DNA of 64,000 bases, from positions 62,001 through 126,000 of the forward strand of contig CAJTXN010000003.1 of the NCBI GenBank assembly GCA_910583605.1, written 5' to 3'. How positions within the stretch are numbered: position 1 is the first letter of the stretch; each line of letters starts with the position of its first letter. The stretch comes from an uncultured Lachnospiraceae bacterium. GTDB taxonomy: Bacteria > Bacillota > Clostridia > Lachnospirales > Lachnospiraceae. The position numbers and the translations under genes were made by a program. Shown here piece after piece: positions 50,620 to 61,300 of the stretch. The notes beneath the pieces are model-generated. The model had not been told where the DNA came from and made no database searches. It saw nothing but the letters and a program-made list of their open reading frames with translations.

Positions 50620-51315
50620 ATGAAACGAGGAAAGAAATATGTAGAAGCAGCAAAGGCAATTGACCGTGCTACTTTATATGATACAGCAGATGCAGTGGCT
50701 TTAGTTAAAAAGTCTGCAGTTGCTAAATTTGATGAGACAATTGAAGCTCATATCAGAACAGGATGTGACGGACGTCATGCAGACCAGCAGATTCGTGGTG
50801 CCGTAGTACTGCCTCACGGAACCGGTAAGAAGGTAAGGGTTCTTGTATTTGCCAAAGGTGCAAAGGCTGATGAAGCAACGGCAGCAGGTGCGGAATTTGT
50901 CGGAGGTGAGGAATTAATACCGAAGATTCAGAACGAAAACTGGTTTGAATTTGATGTTGTTGTAGCTACACCGGATATGATGGGTGTTGTGGGACGTCTG
51001 GGACGTGTACTCGGACCAAAGGGCTTAATGCCGAATCCGAAGGCCGGAACAGTTACAATGGATGTTGCAAAGGCTGTTGCTGATATTAAAGCAGGTAAGA
51101 TTGAATACAGACTTGACAAAACAAACATTATCCATGTGCCAATTGGAAAAGCTTCATTTACTGAAGAGCAGTTAGCGGACAACTTCCAGACACTTATGAA
51201 TGCAATCAATAAAGCAAAACCTAACACATTAAAGGGCCAGTATTTAAGAAGCGTAACGCTTACATCTACCATGGGTCCGGGTGTGAAGTTAAATGTTGCC
51301 AAACTGGCAAATTAA
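50620..51315 (+). CDS. rplA: 50S ribosomal protein L1
   Basis: A 231-residue protein of the ribosomal L1 stalk and a translational repressor of its own mRNA. Motifs: MKRGKKYVEAAKAIDR, FDETIEAHIRTGCDGRHADQ, VLPHGTGKKVRVLVFAKG, MMGVVGRLGRVLGPKGLMPN and TKTNI-like C-terminal strands. TAGGAGG precedes the ATG. Confidence 0.97.
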   Translation: MKRGKKYVEAAKAIDRATLYDTADAVALVKKSAVAKFDETIEAHIRTGCDGRHADQQIRGAVVLPHGTGKKVRVLVFAKGAKADEATAAGAEFVGGEELIPKIQNENWFEFDVVVATPDMMGVVGRLGRVLGPKGLMPNPKAGTVTMDVAKAVADIKAGKIEYRLDKTNIIHVPIGKASFTEEQLADNFQTLMNAINKAKPNTLKGQYLRSVTLTSTMGPGVKLNVAKLAN

Positions 51316-51356
51316 TCACCGGTTATTCGGATTGTTTTAATTTTGCTAAAAAGTGA

Positions 51357-51386
51357 TTGACAATATATCTATGGATATGCTAGAAT
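51357..51386 (+). promoter_or_regulatory. Promoter of the rplJ-rplL operon
   Basis: TTGACA (51357-51362), 18-bp spacer, TAGAAT (51381-51386) preceded by TGC (extended -10). It drives the L10 leader. Confidence 0.7.
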
Positions 51387-51396
51387 GCATATCGTG

Positions 51397-51503
51397 TAAA
51401 AAAGCCGAAGACAGCAGGTGCATTCGCTTAAATCATTGCCTGCCGAGGATAATTCAAAACATGAATATATGCCTCTCTGTCTGAACGGACAGGGAGGCTT
51501 TTT
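51397..51503 (+). ncRNA. L10 ribosomal-protein leader with attenuator hairpin
   Basis: The leader region AAAGCCGAAGACAGCAGGTG (51401 onward) with GCCTGCCGAGG is typical of the L10(L12)4-binding leader. It is followed by a terminator-like hairpin GCCTCTCTGTCT / GGACAGGGAGGC (51471-51498) and five T. Excess L10 complex is known to favour such terminators, regulating rplJ-rplL. It ends 78 bp before rplJ. Confidence 0.75.
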
Positions 51504-51580
51504 AGATATCAGGATATTGGAATCCTGCCATATATCTGTGTTTTTTCGGCAACACTACTAATATAAGGAGGCAACAATTC

Positions 51581-52075
51581 ATGGCTAAGGTAGAAGTGAA
51601 ACAACCTATCGTTGATGAAATTTCTGAATTACTTAATGGCGCAAAATCTGCTGTTTTAGTAGACTACCGCGGTCTTACTGTTGAACAGGATACAAGTCTT
51701 CGTAAGCAGTTAAGAGAAGCCGGTGTGGTATACAAAGTATACAAAAACACTATGATTAATTTTGCTATTAAGGGTACGGAATTCGAAGAATTAGGAAAGC
51801 ATTTGGAAGGACCTACAGCGATAGCGATATCAAAAGAAGATGCTACGGCTCCTGCAAGAGTATTATATGAATTCTCTAAGGGTGCGGAAGCGCTTGAACT
51901 GAAAGCCGGTGTAGTAGAAGGTACTTACTATGATGCTGACGGAATCAAGGTTATTGCTACCATTCCTTCAAGAGAAGTGCTCATTTCCAAATTACTTGGA
52001 AGTATACAGTCACCGATTGCAAACTTTGCTCGTGTTATTAAGCAGATTGCTGAAAAAGACGAAACGGTTGCATAA
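51581..52075 (+). CDS. rplJ: 50S ribosomal protein L10
   Basis: A 164-residue base of the ribosomal stalk. AVLVDYRGLTVEQDTSLRKQLREAG and YKVYKNTMINFAIKGT mark the RNA-binding domain; the C-terminal helix IQSPIANFARVIKQIAEK binds L7/L12 dimers. AAGGAGG lies before the ATG. It is probably autoregulated through the leader. Confidence 0.97.
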   Translation: MAKVEVKQPIVDEISELLNGAKSAVLVDYRGLTVEQDTSLRKQLREAGVVYKVYKNTMINFAIKGTEFEELGKHLEGPTAIAISKEDATAPARVLYEFSKGAEALELKAGVVEGTYYDADGIKVIATIPSREVLISKLLGSIQSPIANFARVIKQIAEKDETVA

Positions 52076-52175
52076 TTAGAAATCAGTAAAAAATAAATCA
52101 GCCCTTCTGTCAGAAGACGAAGCGGAACAAAACAGGTACGAACGTACAAAAATTGAAAAATGGAGGATATTAAAG

Positions 52176-52541
52176 ATGACAACTCAGGAAATGATTGATG
52201 TAATCAAAGGTATGACAGTTTTAGAATTAAACGATTTAGTTAAAGCTTGTGAGGAAGAATTCGGTGTTTCTGCAGCAGCAGGTGTTGTAGTTGCAGCAGC
52301 AGGCGCAGGTGCAGCAGCAGCTGACGAGAAGTCTGAATTTGATGTTGAGTTAACATCATTCGGCGAGAAGAAGATGGATGTTATCAAGCTTGCCAAGACA
52401 GTATTAGGCTTAGGCTTAAAGGAAGCTAAGGAAGTTGTTGAGTCAGCTCCGAAGGTTATCAAGGAAGCTGCTTCTAAGGAAGAAGCTGAAGAACTTAAGA
52501 CTAAGTTCGAAGAAGCTGGAGCTACTATTACATTAAAGTAA
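52176..52541 (+). CDS. rplL: 50S ribosomal protein L7/L12
   Basis: A 121-residue stalk protein: N-terminal dimerisation helix (MIDVIKGMTVLELNDLVKAC), alanine/glycine-rich hinge, and C-terminal domain FDVELTSFGEKKMDVIKLAK with GLGLKEAKEVVESAP, which recruits translation factors. AATGGAGG precedes the ATG. A strong terminator follows, so rpoB is transcribed separately. Confidence 0.97.
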   Translation: MTTQEMIDVIKGMTVLELNDLVKACEEEFGVSAAAGVVVAAAGAGAAAADEKSEFDVELTSFGEKKMDVIKLAKTVLGLGLKEAKEVVESAPKVIKEAASKEEAEELKTKFEEAGATITLK

Positions 52542-52563
52542 TCCTTATGGAATTGGTAGTGAG

Positions 52564-52597
52564 GGATTTGCCGGGGCAGCCGGCAAATCCTTTTTTT
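52564..52597 (+). terminator. Terminator after rplL
   Basis: Perfect 11-bp stem GGATTTGCCGG / CCGGCAAATCC, 5-base loop, seven T. It separates the ribosomal operon from the accessory genes before rpoB. Confidence 0.93.
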
Positions 52598-52724
52598 GTA
52601 ATTAAACCAACTAATATATGATTTGATGGGTATTAAAACTTTTAGCTGCTAATAAATAGAAATATTTAAAATGAAAAATGGGTTTAATAAAATTGGCTAA
52701 AAAGTAAAATGGGGTACTATTTTA

Positions 52725-52752
52725 TTGTTTCATTGACATTTTATGATATAAT
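52725..52752 (+). promoter_or_regulatory. Candidate promoter of the small accessory island between rplL and rpoB
   Basis: TTGTTT (52725-52730), 16-bp spacer, TATAAT (52747-52752), about 48 bp before the decayed gene at 52801. A perfect TTGACA at 52733 is too close to that -10 to serve it. Confidence 0.4.
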
Positions 52753-52800
52753 ATAAGCATTTAATGAATATATATATGAAATAGGGGAATATTTAAAACA

Positions 52801-53086
52801 ATGATAAGAAAAGATGAGGATAGGCTCAAAAGAATGTTTCCGGCATATTTTGAGCTTTTTTGATTTACCGGAAGGAGCACGGGAAGAGAATATCACTGTT
52901 TATAGGGCTTGCAAGACATGGAAATGTGATAAGGAATCTTTTACTCCAACGTTTGAAGAATAAGGCTGTCGGTATTTAGAAGGTGATGATCCAAAAGATC
53001 CGGGATTATATTCTTTATCCACGACTGAAAATATTATGAAGAATATAAAAGAGGTGGGAAATAATGGGAAAATTCATGGGGATTGA
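52801..53086 (+). pseudogene. Decayed gene of unknown family (frameshift and internal stop)
   Basis: Starting at ATG 52801 the frame reads MIRKDEDRLKRMFPAYFELF and stops in a TTTTTT run near 52860. Shifting frame there continues DLPEGAREENITVYRACKTW, reaches a TAA near 52962, then continues in the same frame (YLEGDDPKDPGLYSLSTTEN) into the next gene. So one frameshift and one stop break it. The VYRA...YSLSTT pattern faintly recalls ADP-ribosyltransferase strands, but this is not enough to assign a function. Confidence 0.6.
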
Positions 53087-53810
53087 GAAATTAGGAATGC
53101 TGGAAATTGAAACTGTATTGGTAGAAATGAATGAACCAGTGTTTTTTATATGCAAAAATGAAAAGGAAGATTTGTTTTTGTGCTCGTGCTGTCAGGCGAA
53201 CAAAAATGGTAAAAAGTGGTTAATAACAAAGACGTCACCGGATATAATTGTTAAAATATTAAAAGATGAAATTACATTAAGAGAAGCATTTTATGTATTT
53301 AAAGATATTCAGATTTCGGTGTATGCATTTGATGGTGACATAAAGATTACGGAACATGAAGTTGTGGATTGGGATTATGAAAACAGTATTTTTCTTCCGG
53401 ATAAAGAAGAATATATGGAGGCGGAAGAAGATGAATTTTTGGAAGAAATATCATATTATGAAGGGAAAAAGATTGAAACATACAAAGATATAAAAATAGA
53501 AAAAGTAGTTAAATGTTCTTCATTAGATGTTAAGACGTTCCAGATTGATGAAACAGAGGGAACGGAATTATTTGATTATAGTTTTCTGATTAATGAACAA
53601 ATATTTGAAAAAATGAAAATATTTAACCGATTGCTTGAAAGTAAGTTTAAAATTGGACTAAAAGAACGGAAAAAATATGAATTTGATTATGATAATAACG
53701 GAATGGAATTGAATGAAATAAGAATGTCGTTAGAATATCCGGATTGTGTTTCAAGACAAGGCTATATGATAAACGTGACTGGTCAGTGTACAATCGTTGA
53801 TGTTGCGTAA
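53064..53810 (+). CDS. Hypothetical protein, DUF6575-like
   Basis: A 248-residue acidic cytoplasmic protein. The N-terminal part (LGMLEIETVLVEMNEPVFFIC, FLCSCCQANKNGKKWLITKT, ITLREAFYVFKD) resembles proteins annotated DUF6575; no function is known to me. GAGGTGG precedes the ATG. It overlaps the end of the decayed gene and is followed after 9 bp by the SecB-like gene, as in small two- or three-gene toxin/immunity-type cassettes; that reading is inference. Confidence 0.55.
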   Translation: MGKFMGIEKLGMLEIETVLVEMNEPVFFICKNEKEDLFLCSCCQANKNGKKWLITKTSPDIIVKILKDEITLREAFYVFKDIQISVYAFDGDIKITEHEVVDWDYENSIFLPDKEEYMEAEEDEFLEEISYYEGKKIETYKDIKIEKVVKCSSLDVKTFQIDETEGTELFDYSFLINEQIFEKMKIFNRLLESKFKIGLKERKKYEFDYDNNGMELNEIRMSLEYPDCVSRQGYMINVTGQCTIVDVA

Positions 53811-53819
53811 ATGAGGTGA

Positions 53820-54216
53820 ATGATGAAAAATATTGCAAGTGTTTTAACTTTGAACAAACTCGTATTTGATAAGATAGAGTTTAACAGAAAAGGATTCAAA
53901 AATAAAAAATGAAATAGAAATGGGTATAGAAGTACAAATCAGCAGAGGAATTGATGATATCAGTAAAGTTACTCTGATTTTAAAAGGGAATAAAGAGGGA
54001 GAATATGATTTTATAATCAGTTTGTCCGGTTATTTTTCCTTTGATGTGGAGATTGAAAACAAACAGGCACAAGATTTGATAAACAAAAATGCAGTGGCTA
54101 TACTAATGCCGTATTTAAGAAGTGAAGTATCATTACTGACTGCGCAACCAGAAACAGAGTGTGTTGTGCTTCCGCCGTTTAATATTAATAAGATGTTAGA
54201 AGAGCAAGGTGATTGA
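53820..54216 (+). pseudogene. SecB-like chaperone gene split by a frameshift
   Basis: The first frame reads MMKNIASVLTLNKLVFDKIEF then NRKGFKNKK and stops at 53912. The neighbouring frame continues KNEIEMGIEVQISRGIDD to 54216 with NAVAILMPYLRSEVSLLT and VVLPPFNINKMLEEQ, which are SecB/SecB-like chaperone signatures. Joined, they give about 130 residues, the normal SecB-like length. The break lies in an A-rich run (AAAAATAAAAAATG), so it may be a pseudogene, a sequencing error, or slippage. The 98-residue second part could be translated alone from ATG 53920, but lacks the first strand. Confidence 0.65.
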
Positions 54217-54220
54217 TTAA

Positions 54221-54248
54221 AGACCCCTGAGAGCAGGGGGTCTTTTTT
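54221..54248 (+). terminator. Terminator before the rpoB promoter
   Basis: Stem AGACCCCT / AGGGGGTCT with a 6-base loop and a T tract of six, directly after the SecB-like gene. Confidence 0.88.
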
Positions 54249-54286
54249 GCTTTGTGAAAAAATATTACAATAAATCCAAATTTTTC

Positions 54287-54315
54287 TTGACATAAAATTT
54301 GTAAAATGGTACAAT
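54287..54315 (+). promoter_or_regulatory. Promoter of rpoBC
   Basis: Perfect TTGACA (54287-54292), 17-bp spacer, TACAAT (54310-54315). The leader of about 105 bases includes a GAATGGGG / CCCCATTC hairpin (54373-54396) without a T tract, a possible regulatory structure. Confidence 0.8.
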
Positions 54316-54428
54316 GGACAATGCACTATTGTGTGAGATAGGCGAATTATGCCTAAAAACAGATACCTTCGGGAATGGGGATATCCTGCCCCATTCTTAA
54401 TATATTATGATGCAAGGGGTGAATGTCG

Positions 54429-57400
54429 ATGGAGCAAAACAGAATGCGTCCGGTCAAATCAGGAAAAAGCGTTAGAATGAGCTATTCGAGGCAGAAAGAG
54501 GTTCTCGAGATGCCTAACCTTATTGAAATCCAGAAGGATTCCTACCACTGGTTTTTGACTGACGGACTGAAAGAAGTGTTTAACGACATCTCACCAATTG
54601 AAGACTTTACAGAGCATTTGAGCTTGGAATTCGTAGATTTTCAGTTGTGTGAAGATGAAGCAAAGTATTCTATTGAGGAATGCAAGGAAAGAGATGCAAC
54701 TTACGCTGCGCCGCTGAAGGTGAAGGTAAGACTCAATAAAAAAGAAACCGGAGAAATCAGTGAACATGAGATATTCATGGGTGATTTGCCATTGATGACC
54801 GCTACTGGTACATTCGTGATTAACGGCGCTGAACGTGTAATCGTTAGTCAGTTAGTTCGTTCCCCTGGCATCTATTATGGTATAGCGCATGACAAGATAG
54901 GTAAAGAATTATACTCATGTACGGTGATTCCGAACAGAGGAGCATGGCTGGAATATGAAACGGATTCCAATGATGTATTTTATGTTCGTGTGGATAGGAC
55001 AAGAAAAGTTCCGGTTACTGTGCTGATTCGTGCATTGGGATATGGAACAAATGCTGAAATTATTGATTTGTTCGGAGAAGAACCGAAGATTTTAGCAAGC
55101 TTTGCAAAGGACACTTCTGATAATTATCAGGATGGTCTCTTAGAGTTATATAAGAAAATCCGACCAGGCGAGCCGTTAGCTGTTGAAAGCGCGGAAAGCC
55201 TTATTTCCAGTATGTTTTTTGATGCCAGACGTTATGATCTGGCTAAGGTGGGACGTTATAAATTTAATAAGAAGCTTGCTCTTAAAAACAGAATAAAGAA
55301 TCAGATACTGGCGGAATCCGTAGTTGATGCGTCAACCGGTGAAATACTTGCGGAAGCAGGCACAAAAGTAACCGAGGAACTGGCAACAGCAATTCAGAAT
55401 GCGGCAGTACCATTTGTATGGATTCAGACTGAAGAAAGAAATGTAAAAGTTATTTCTAATATGATGGTTGATATCAGTTCTTATGTGGATTTTGACTGCA
55501 GGGATTTAGGAATAACGGAACTGGTATTTTATCCGGTATTAGCTCAGATTCTGGCTGAGAATACGGAGGAAGAAGATTTAAAGGCCGCCATTAAAAAGAA
55601 TATTGCCGAACTGATTCCGAAACATATAACAAAGGAAGATATCATTGCTTCCATTAATTATAATATGCATCTGGAAGGCGGCATCGGTAATTCTGATGAT
55701 ATTGACCATTTGGGTAACAGACGTATCCGTGCGGTAGGTGAATTACTACAGAACCAGTACAGAATCGGTTTGTCCAGAATGGAGCGTGTGGTTCGTGAAC
55801 GAATGACCACCCAGGATATGTCAGATGTATCCCCACAGGGACTGATTAACATTAAACCGGTAACTGCGGCGGTGAAGGAGTTTTTTGGAAGTTCCCAGCT
55901 GTCCCAGTTTATGGATCAGAATAATCCGCTGGGTGAGCTGACACATAAGAGACGTTTATCTGCATTGGGACCGGGCGGTCTGTCCAGAGACAGAGCCGGA
56001 TTTGAGGTCCGGGACGTACACTATTCCCATTATGGAAGAATGTGTCCGATTGAAACACCGGAAGGTCCGAACATCGGTCTGATCAATTCACTGGCAACCT
56101 ATGCAAGAATTAATGAATACGGATTTATTGAAGCGCCGTATCGTGTGGTAGATAAGATAACGGATCCTAAGAATCCTGTTGTTACCGATGAAATCTGGTA
56201 TTTAACGGCGGATGAAGAGGATAATTATATCGTTGCACAGGCAAATGAGCCGCTGGATGCAGAAGGTCATTTTGTGAATGCCAATGTTTCCGGCCGTTAC
56301 AGAGAAGAAACCTCCGAGTTCCAGAAACAGAATGTTGACTTGATGGACGTTTCGCCAAAGATGGTATTCTCGGTAGCAACATCCATGATTCCGTTCCTGG
56401 AAAATGACGATGCAAACCGTGCGCTGATGGGTTCCAACATGCAGCGTCAGGCAGTGCCGCTTCTGACTACGGAAGCGCCTGTTGTAGGTACCGGTATCGA
56501 GCATAAGGCAGCGGTTGATTCCGGCGTGTGTGTATGTGCGAAAAAAGCAGGTGTGGTGGAACGTTCCACATCAAAGGAAATATCTATCCGCTATGACGAT
56601 GATAAACAGTTAGAGACTTACAAGCTGATTAAGTTTGCAAGAAGTAACCAGAGCAACTGTTATAACCAGAAGCCGATTGTATTCAAAGGTGAACATGTGG
56701 AAGCCGGACAGGTGATCGCAGACGGGGCATCTACTTCAAACGGCGAGATTGCACTGGGCAAAAATCCGTTGATCGGTTTTATGACCTGGGAAGGTTATAA
56801 TTACGAAGATGCGGTACTTTTAAGTGAAAAACTTGTTCAGAATGATGTATATACATCGGTTCATATTGAAGAATATGAAGCGGAATCCAGAGATACCAAA
56901 CTGGGACCGGAAGAGATTACAAGAGATGTTCCGGGGGTAGGCGATGATGCCCTTAAGAATCTGGATGAGAGAGGAATCATTCGAATCGGTGCGGAAGTAA
57001 GAGCCGGAGATATTCTGGTAGGAAAGGTTACTCCGAAGGGAGAGACAGAACTGACAGCTGAAGAGAGACTGTTAAGAGCTATTTTCGGTGAAAAGGCAAG
57101 AGAAGTCAGGGATACCTCTCTGAAAGTTCCTCACGGTGAATACGGTATCGTTGTGGATGCCAAGGTCTTTACAAGGGAAAACGGTGATGAACTGGCGCCG
57201 GGCGTTAATCAGACCGTCCGCATCTATATTGCGCAGAAGAGAAAGATTTCTGTCGGTGACAAGATGGCCGGTCGTCATGGTAACAAGGGTGTGGTTTCCC
57301 GCGTGCTGCCGGTAGAAGATATGCCGTTCCTTCCGAACGGACGTCCGTTGGATATCGTTTTAAATCCGCTGGGCGTGCCTTCCCGTATGAATATCGGACA

Positions 57401-58295
57401 GGTGTTGGAAATTCATTTAAGTCTTGCGGCAAAAGCCCTTGGATTTAATGTGGCAACTCCTGTATTTGACGGTGCAAAGGAAAATGATATTATGGATACC
57501 CTTGATCTGGCAAATGATTATGTCAATACATCATGGGAAGAATTTGAAGAAAAGTATAAAGATATTGTGAATCCTGAGATCATGCAGTATCTTTCAGATA
57601 ACAGAGCACACAGAAAAGAGTGGGCAGGTGTACCGATCACCAGAGACGGTAAAGTTCAGCTCAGAGACGGACGTACTGGTGAATTCTTTGACGGCAAAGT
57701 TACCATCGGACACATGCACTACCTGAAGCTTCATCATTTGGTTGATGATAAGATTCATGCCCGTTCCACAGGTCCTTACTCACTGGTTACCCAGCAGCCG
57801 CTGGGCGGTAAGGCACAGTTCGGCGGTCAGAGGTTCGGTGAAATGGAAGTTTGGGCGTTGGAGGCATATGGCGCATCTTATACGCTGCAGGAGATTCTGA
57901 CGGTAAAATCCGATGATGTGGTAGGTCGTGTGAAGACTTATGAAGCTATTATCAAAGGTCGCAATATACCGGAACCTGGTATACCGGAATCCTTCAAGGT
58001 ATTGTTAAAGGAACTTCAGTCACTGGCATTGGATGTGAAGGTATTGCGGGAAGACAATACGGAAGTTGACATGAAGGAAAATATTGATGAAGCAACGATT
58101 TCATATAATTCCGTAATGTCGGAAGATAAGAATTATAACCAGAATAATAATGAAGATTTTGGAAAACTTGGATATCAGACACAGCAGATTTCAGAGGACG
58201 GATTCGAAGATGTGGCACCGGAAGAAGATTTGGACGGTGAATTTGAGGAAGAATTAATCTTGGATGAATCCTACGATGATTCAATTGAAGAATAG
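54429..58295 (+). CDS. rpoB: DNA-directed RNA polymerase subunit beta
   Basis: The 1288-residue beta subunit. Clear marks are PNLIEIQKDSYHWFL at the start, the rifampicin region SSQLSQFMDQNNPLGELTHKRR with wild-type serine, aspartate and histidine, IETPEGPNIGLINSLA, VGDKMAGRHGNKGVVSRV and QQPLGGKAQFGGQRFGEMEVWALEAYG. The C-terminus is followed by a tail of about 80 residues rich in aspartate, glutamate and asparagine. The ATG at 54429 has AGGGG 9 bases upstream and is preferred to the ATG at 54423. It is co-transcribed with rpoC, 15 bp downstream. Confidence 0.98.
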   Translation: MEQNRMRPVKSGKSVRMSYSRQKEVLEMPNLIEIQKDSYHWFLTDGLKEVFNDISPIEDFTEHLSLEFVDFQLCEDEAKYSIEECKERDATYAAPLKVKVRLNKKETGEISEHEIFMGDLPLMTATGTFVINGAERVIVSQLVRSPGIYYGIAHDKIGKELYSCTVIPNRGAWLEYETDSNDVFYVRVDRTRKVPVTVLIRALGYGTNAEIIDLFGEEPKILASFAKDTSDNYQDGLLELYKKIRPGEPLAVESAESLISSMFFDARRYDLAKVGRYKFNKKLALKNRIKNQILAESVVDASTGEILAEAGTKVTEELATAIQNAAVPFVWIQTEERNVKVISNMMVDISSYVDFDCRDLGITELVFYPVLAQILAENTEEEDLKAAIKKNIAELIPKHITKEDIIASINYNMHLEGGIGNSDDIDHLGNRRIRAVGELLQNQYRIGLSRMERVVRERMTTQDMSDVSPQGLINIKPVTAAVKEFFGSSQLSQFMDQNNPLGELTHKRRLSALGPGGLSRDRAGFEVRDVHYSHYGRMCPIETPEGPNIGLINSLATYARINEYGFIEAPYRVVDKITDPKNPVVTDEIWYLTADEEDNYIVAQANEPLDAEGHFVNANVSGRYREETSEFQKQNVDLMDVSPKMVFSVATSMIPFLENDDANRALMGSNMQRQAVPLLTTEAPVVGTGIEHKAAVDSGVCVCAKKAGVVERSTSKEISIRYDDDKQLETYKLIKFARSNQSNCYNQKPIVFKGEHVEAGQVIADGASTSNGEIALGKNPLIGFMTWEGYNYEDAVLLSEKLVQNDVYTSVHIEEYEAESRDTKLGPEEITRDVPGVGDDALKNLDERGIIRIGAEVRAGDILVGKVTPKGETELTAEERLLRAIFGEKAREVRDTSLKVPHGEYGIVVDAKVFTRENGDELAPGVNQTVRIYIAQKRKISVGDKMAGRHGNKGVVSRVLPVEDMPFLPNGRPLDIVLNPLGVPSRMNIGQVLEIHLSLAAKALGFNVATPVFDGAKENDIMDTLDLANDYVNTSWEEFEEKYKDIVNPEIMQYLSDNRAHRKEWAGVPITRDGKVQLRDGRTGEFFDGKVTIGHMHYLKLHHLVDDKIHARSTGPYSLVTQQPLGGKAQFGGQRFGEMEVWALEAYGASYTLQEILTVKSDDVVGRVKTYEAIIKGRNIPEPGIPESFKVLLKELQSLALDVKVLREDNTEVDMKENIDEATISYNSVMSEDKNYNQNNNEDFGKLGYQTQQISEDGFEDVAPEEDLDGEFEEELILDESYDDSIEE

Positions 58296-58310
58296 AAGGG
58301 AGTGTCTTGG

Positions 58311-61300
58311 ATGCCTGAAACAAATAATGAAACATATCAGCAGATGACATTTGATAAGATCAGAATTGGTCTTGCATCTCCTGATAAGATCAGAGAATGG
58401 TCTTATGGTGAGGTAAAAAAACCGGAAACCATTAATTACAGAACATTGAAACCGGAACGGGATGGTTTATTCTGTGAGAAAATTTTCGGACCAAGCAAGG
58501 ACTGGGAATGTCACTGTGGAAAATATAAGAAGATCAGATATAAAGGTGTGATTTGTGACAGATGTGGTGTAGAAGTTACAAAGGCCAGTGTGAGAAGAGA
58601 GCGTATGGGCTCTATAGAACTTGCGGCTCCGGTATCACATATCTGGTATTTTAAGGGAATTCCGAGCCGTATGGGTCTGATTCTTGACCTGTCTCCCCGT
58701 ACGTTGGAGAAGGTATTATACTTTGCATCCTATATCGTACTGGATGCAGGTGAAACCGAACTGATGTATAAGCAGGTTCTTTCTGAAAAGGAATACAGAG
58801 AGGCATATGATAAATATGGTTCCGCTTTTAAAGTGGGAATGGGTGCGGAAGCGGTACTGGAACTGCTTCAGGCCATTGATCTGGATAAGGAATCCGAAGA
58901 ACTGAAGAGTGCATTAGAGGAATCCACCGGTCAGAAACGCGCAAAAATTATAAAGAGACTGGAAGTTGTTGAGGCATTTAAGGCATCCGGAAATAAACCG
59001 GAGTGGATGATACTTCAGGTCATTCCTGTGATTCCGCCTGATTTAAGACCTATGGTTCAGCTGGACGGCGGTCGTTTCGCTACTTCCGACTTAAATGACT
59101 TATATAGAAGAATCATTAACAGAAATAATCGTCTGGAACGGCTGCTGGAGTTAGGCGCACCTGAAATTATCGTTAGAAACGAAAAGAGAATGTTGCAGGA
59201 AGCAGTAGATGCACTGATTGATAACGGCCGCCGGGGACGTCCGGTAACGGGACCGGGAAATCGTGCCTTGAAGTCTCTTTCCGATATGTTAAAAGGTAAA
59301 CAGGGACGGTTCCGTCAGAATCTGCTGGGTAAACGTGTGGACTATTCCGGACGTTCGGTTATCGTAGTCGGACCGGAACTTAAGATATACCAATGCGGTC
59401 TGCCGAAGGAAATGGCCATTGAATTGTTTAAACCGTTTGTTATCCGCCAGCTGACCGCTAACGGAACGGCGCACAACGTAAAGAGTGCAAAGAAGATGGT
59501 AGAGCGGTTGCAGACGGAAGTATGGGATGTTCTGGAAGACGTGATCAAAGAACATCCGGTTATGTTAAACCGTGCGCCTACACTGCACAGACTTGGTATT
59601 CAGGCATTTGAGCCGATTCTGGTAGAAGGTAAGGCGATTAAGCTGCATCCGCTGGTATGTACAGCGTTTAACGCCGACTTTGACGGTGACCAGATGGCTG
59701 TTCATCTTCCGTTATCCGTGGAAGCACAGGCGGAGTGCAGGTTCCTGTTACTTTCACCAAACAACCTGTTAAAACCGTCGGACGGTGGTCCGGTTGCGGT
59801 TCCGTCTCAGGATATGGTACTGGGTATCTATTATCTGACACAGGAAAGACCGGGTGTGAAAGGTGAAGGAAAGATATTTAAGAGTGTAAATGAAGCGATA
59901 CTTGCATATGAAAACGGTGCGATTACCCTTCATTCCAAGATATTTGTAAGAGTGACCAAGACAACTCCGGAAGGAGAAGAGGTTACGGGTATTATCAATT
60001 CCACATTGGGAAGATGTATTTTTAACGAAATACTTCCGCAGGATTTGGGACTTACAAAGCGGGAAAATAAAGAAGATTATTTAAAGCTGGAAGTTGATTA
60101 CCATGTAGGTAAGAAACAGTTAAAAGGAATCCTTGAAAAAGTTATTAATATTCATGGCGCAACCAAGACTGCAGAGGTTCTGGATGATATTAAAGCAATG
60201 GGATATAAGTATTCTACCCGTGCAGCCATGACGGTTTCCATTTCCGATATGACCATTCCGGAGGAAAAGGCTCCGCTTTTGAAGGAAGCAGAGGAAACCG
60301 TGGAAAAGATCACAAAGAATTTCCGCCGCGGTTTTATTACTGACGAGGAACGTTATAAAGAAGTCATTAAGACATGGCAGACAGCTGATGATAAGATTCA
60401 GAAGGCTCTGATGGCAGGTCTTGACCCATACAACAACATTTATATGATGGCGGATTCCGGTGCCCGTGGTTCGGATAAGCAGATTAAACAGCTTGCCGGT
60501 ATGCGTGGTCTGATGGCAGATACAACCGGTAAAACCATTGAATTGCCGATTACTTCCAACTTCCGTGAAGGTCTGGACGTATTGGAGTACTTTATTTCCG
60601 CCCACGGCGCAAGAAAGGGTCTGTCCGATACGGCACTCCGTACCGCCGATTCCGGTTATCTGACCAGACGTCTGGTTGACGTATCACAGGATTTGATCAT
60701 TCGTGAAGTTGACTGCTGTGAAGGAAAAGAAATTCCGTTTATGGAAATCGGCGGCTTCCAGGAGGGTGCCGAAATAACCGAAAGTCTGGAAGAGAGAATT
60801 ACGGGACGATATGCGGCTGAAACCATTACCGATGCCGAAGGCAATGTAATTGTTAAGGCGAATCATATGATCACACCGAAGCGTGCCGCTAAGGTTGTGG
60901 CAACCGGAAGGGAACGGGTTAAGATTCGTACCATTTTATCTTGTAAATCCCATATCGGTGTGTGTGCGAAATGTTATGGTGCCAACATGGCGACCGGTCA
61001 GGCCGTACAGGTTGGTGAAGCTGTAGGTATTATTGCGGCCCAGTCCATCGGTGAGCCGGGTACACAGCTTACCATGCGTACCTTCCATACCGGCGGTGTT
61101 GCCGGTGGCGATATCACACAGGGTCTTCCTCGTGTGGAGGAACTTTTCGAGGCAAGAAAACCAAAGGGACTTGCAATTATCGCTGAATTTGGCGGTAAGG
61201 TCGAAGTCAGGGATACGAAGAAGAAGAGAGAAATTATTATCACCAACGAGGAGACAGGAGAACAGAAGGCATATCTCATTCCTTACGGTTCCAGAATTAA

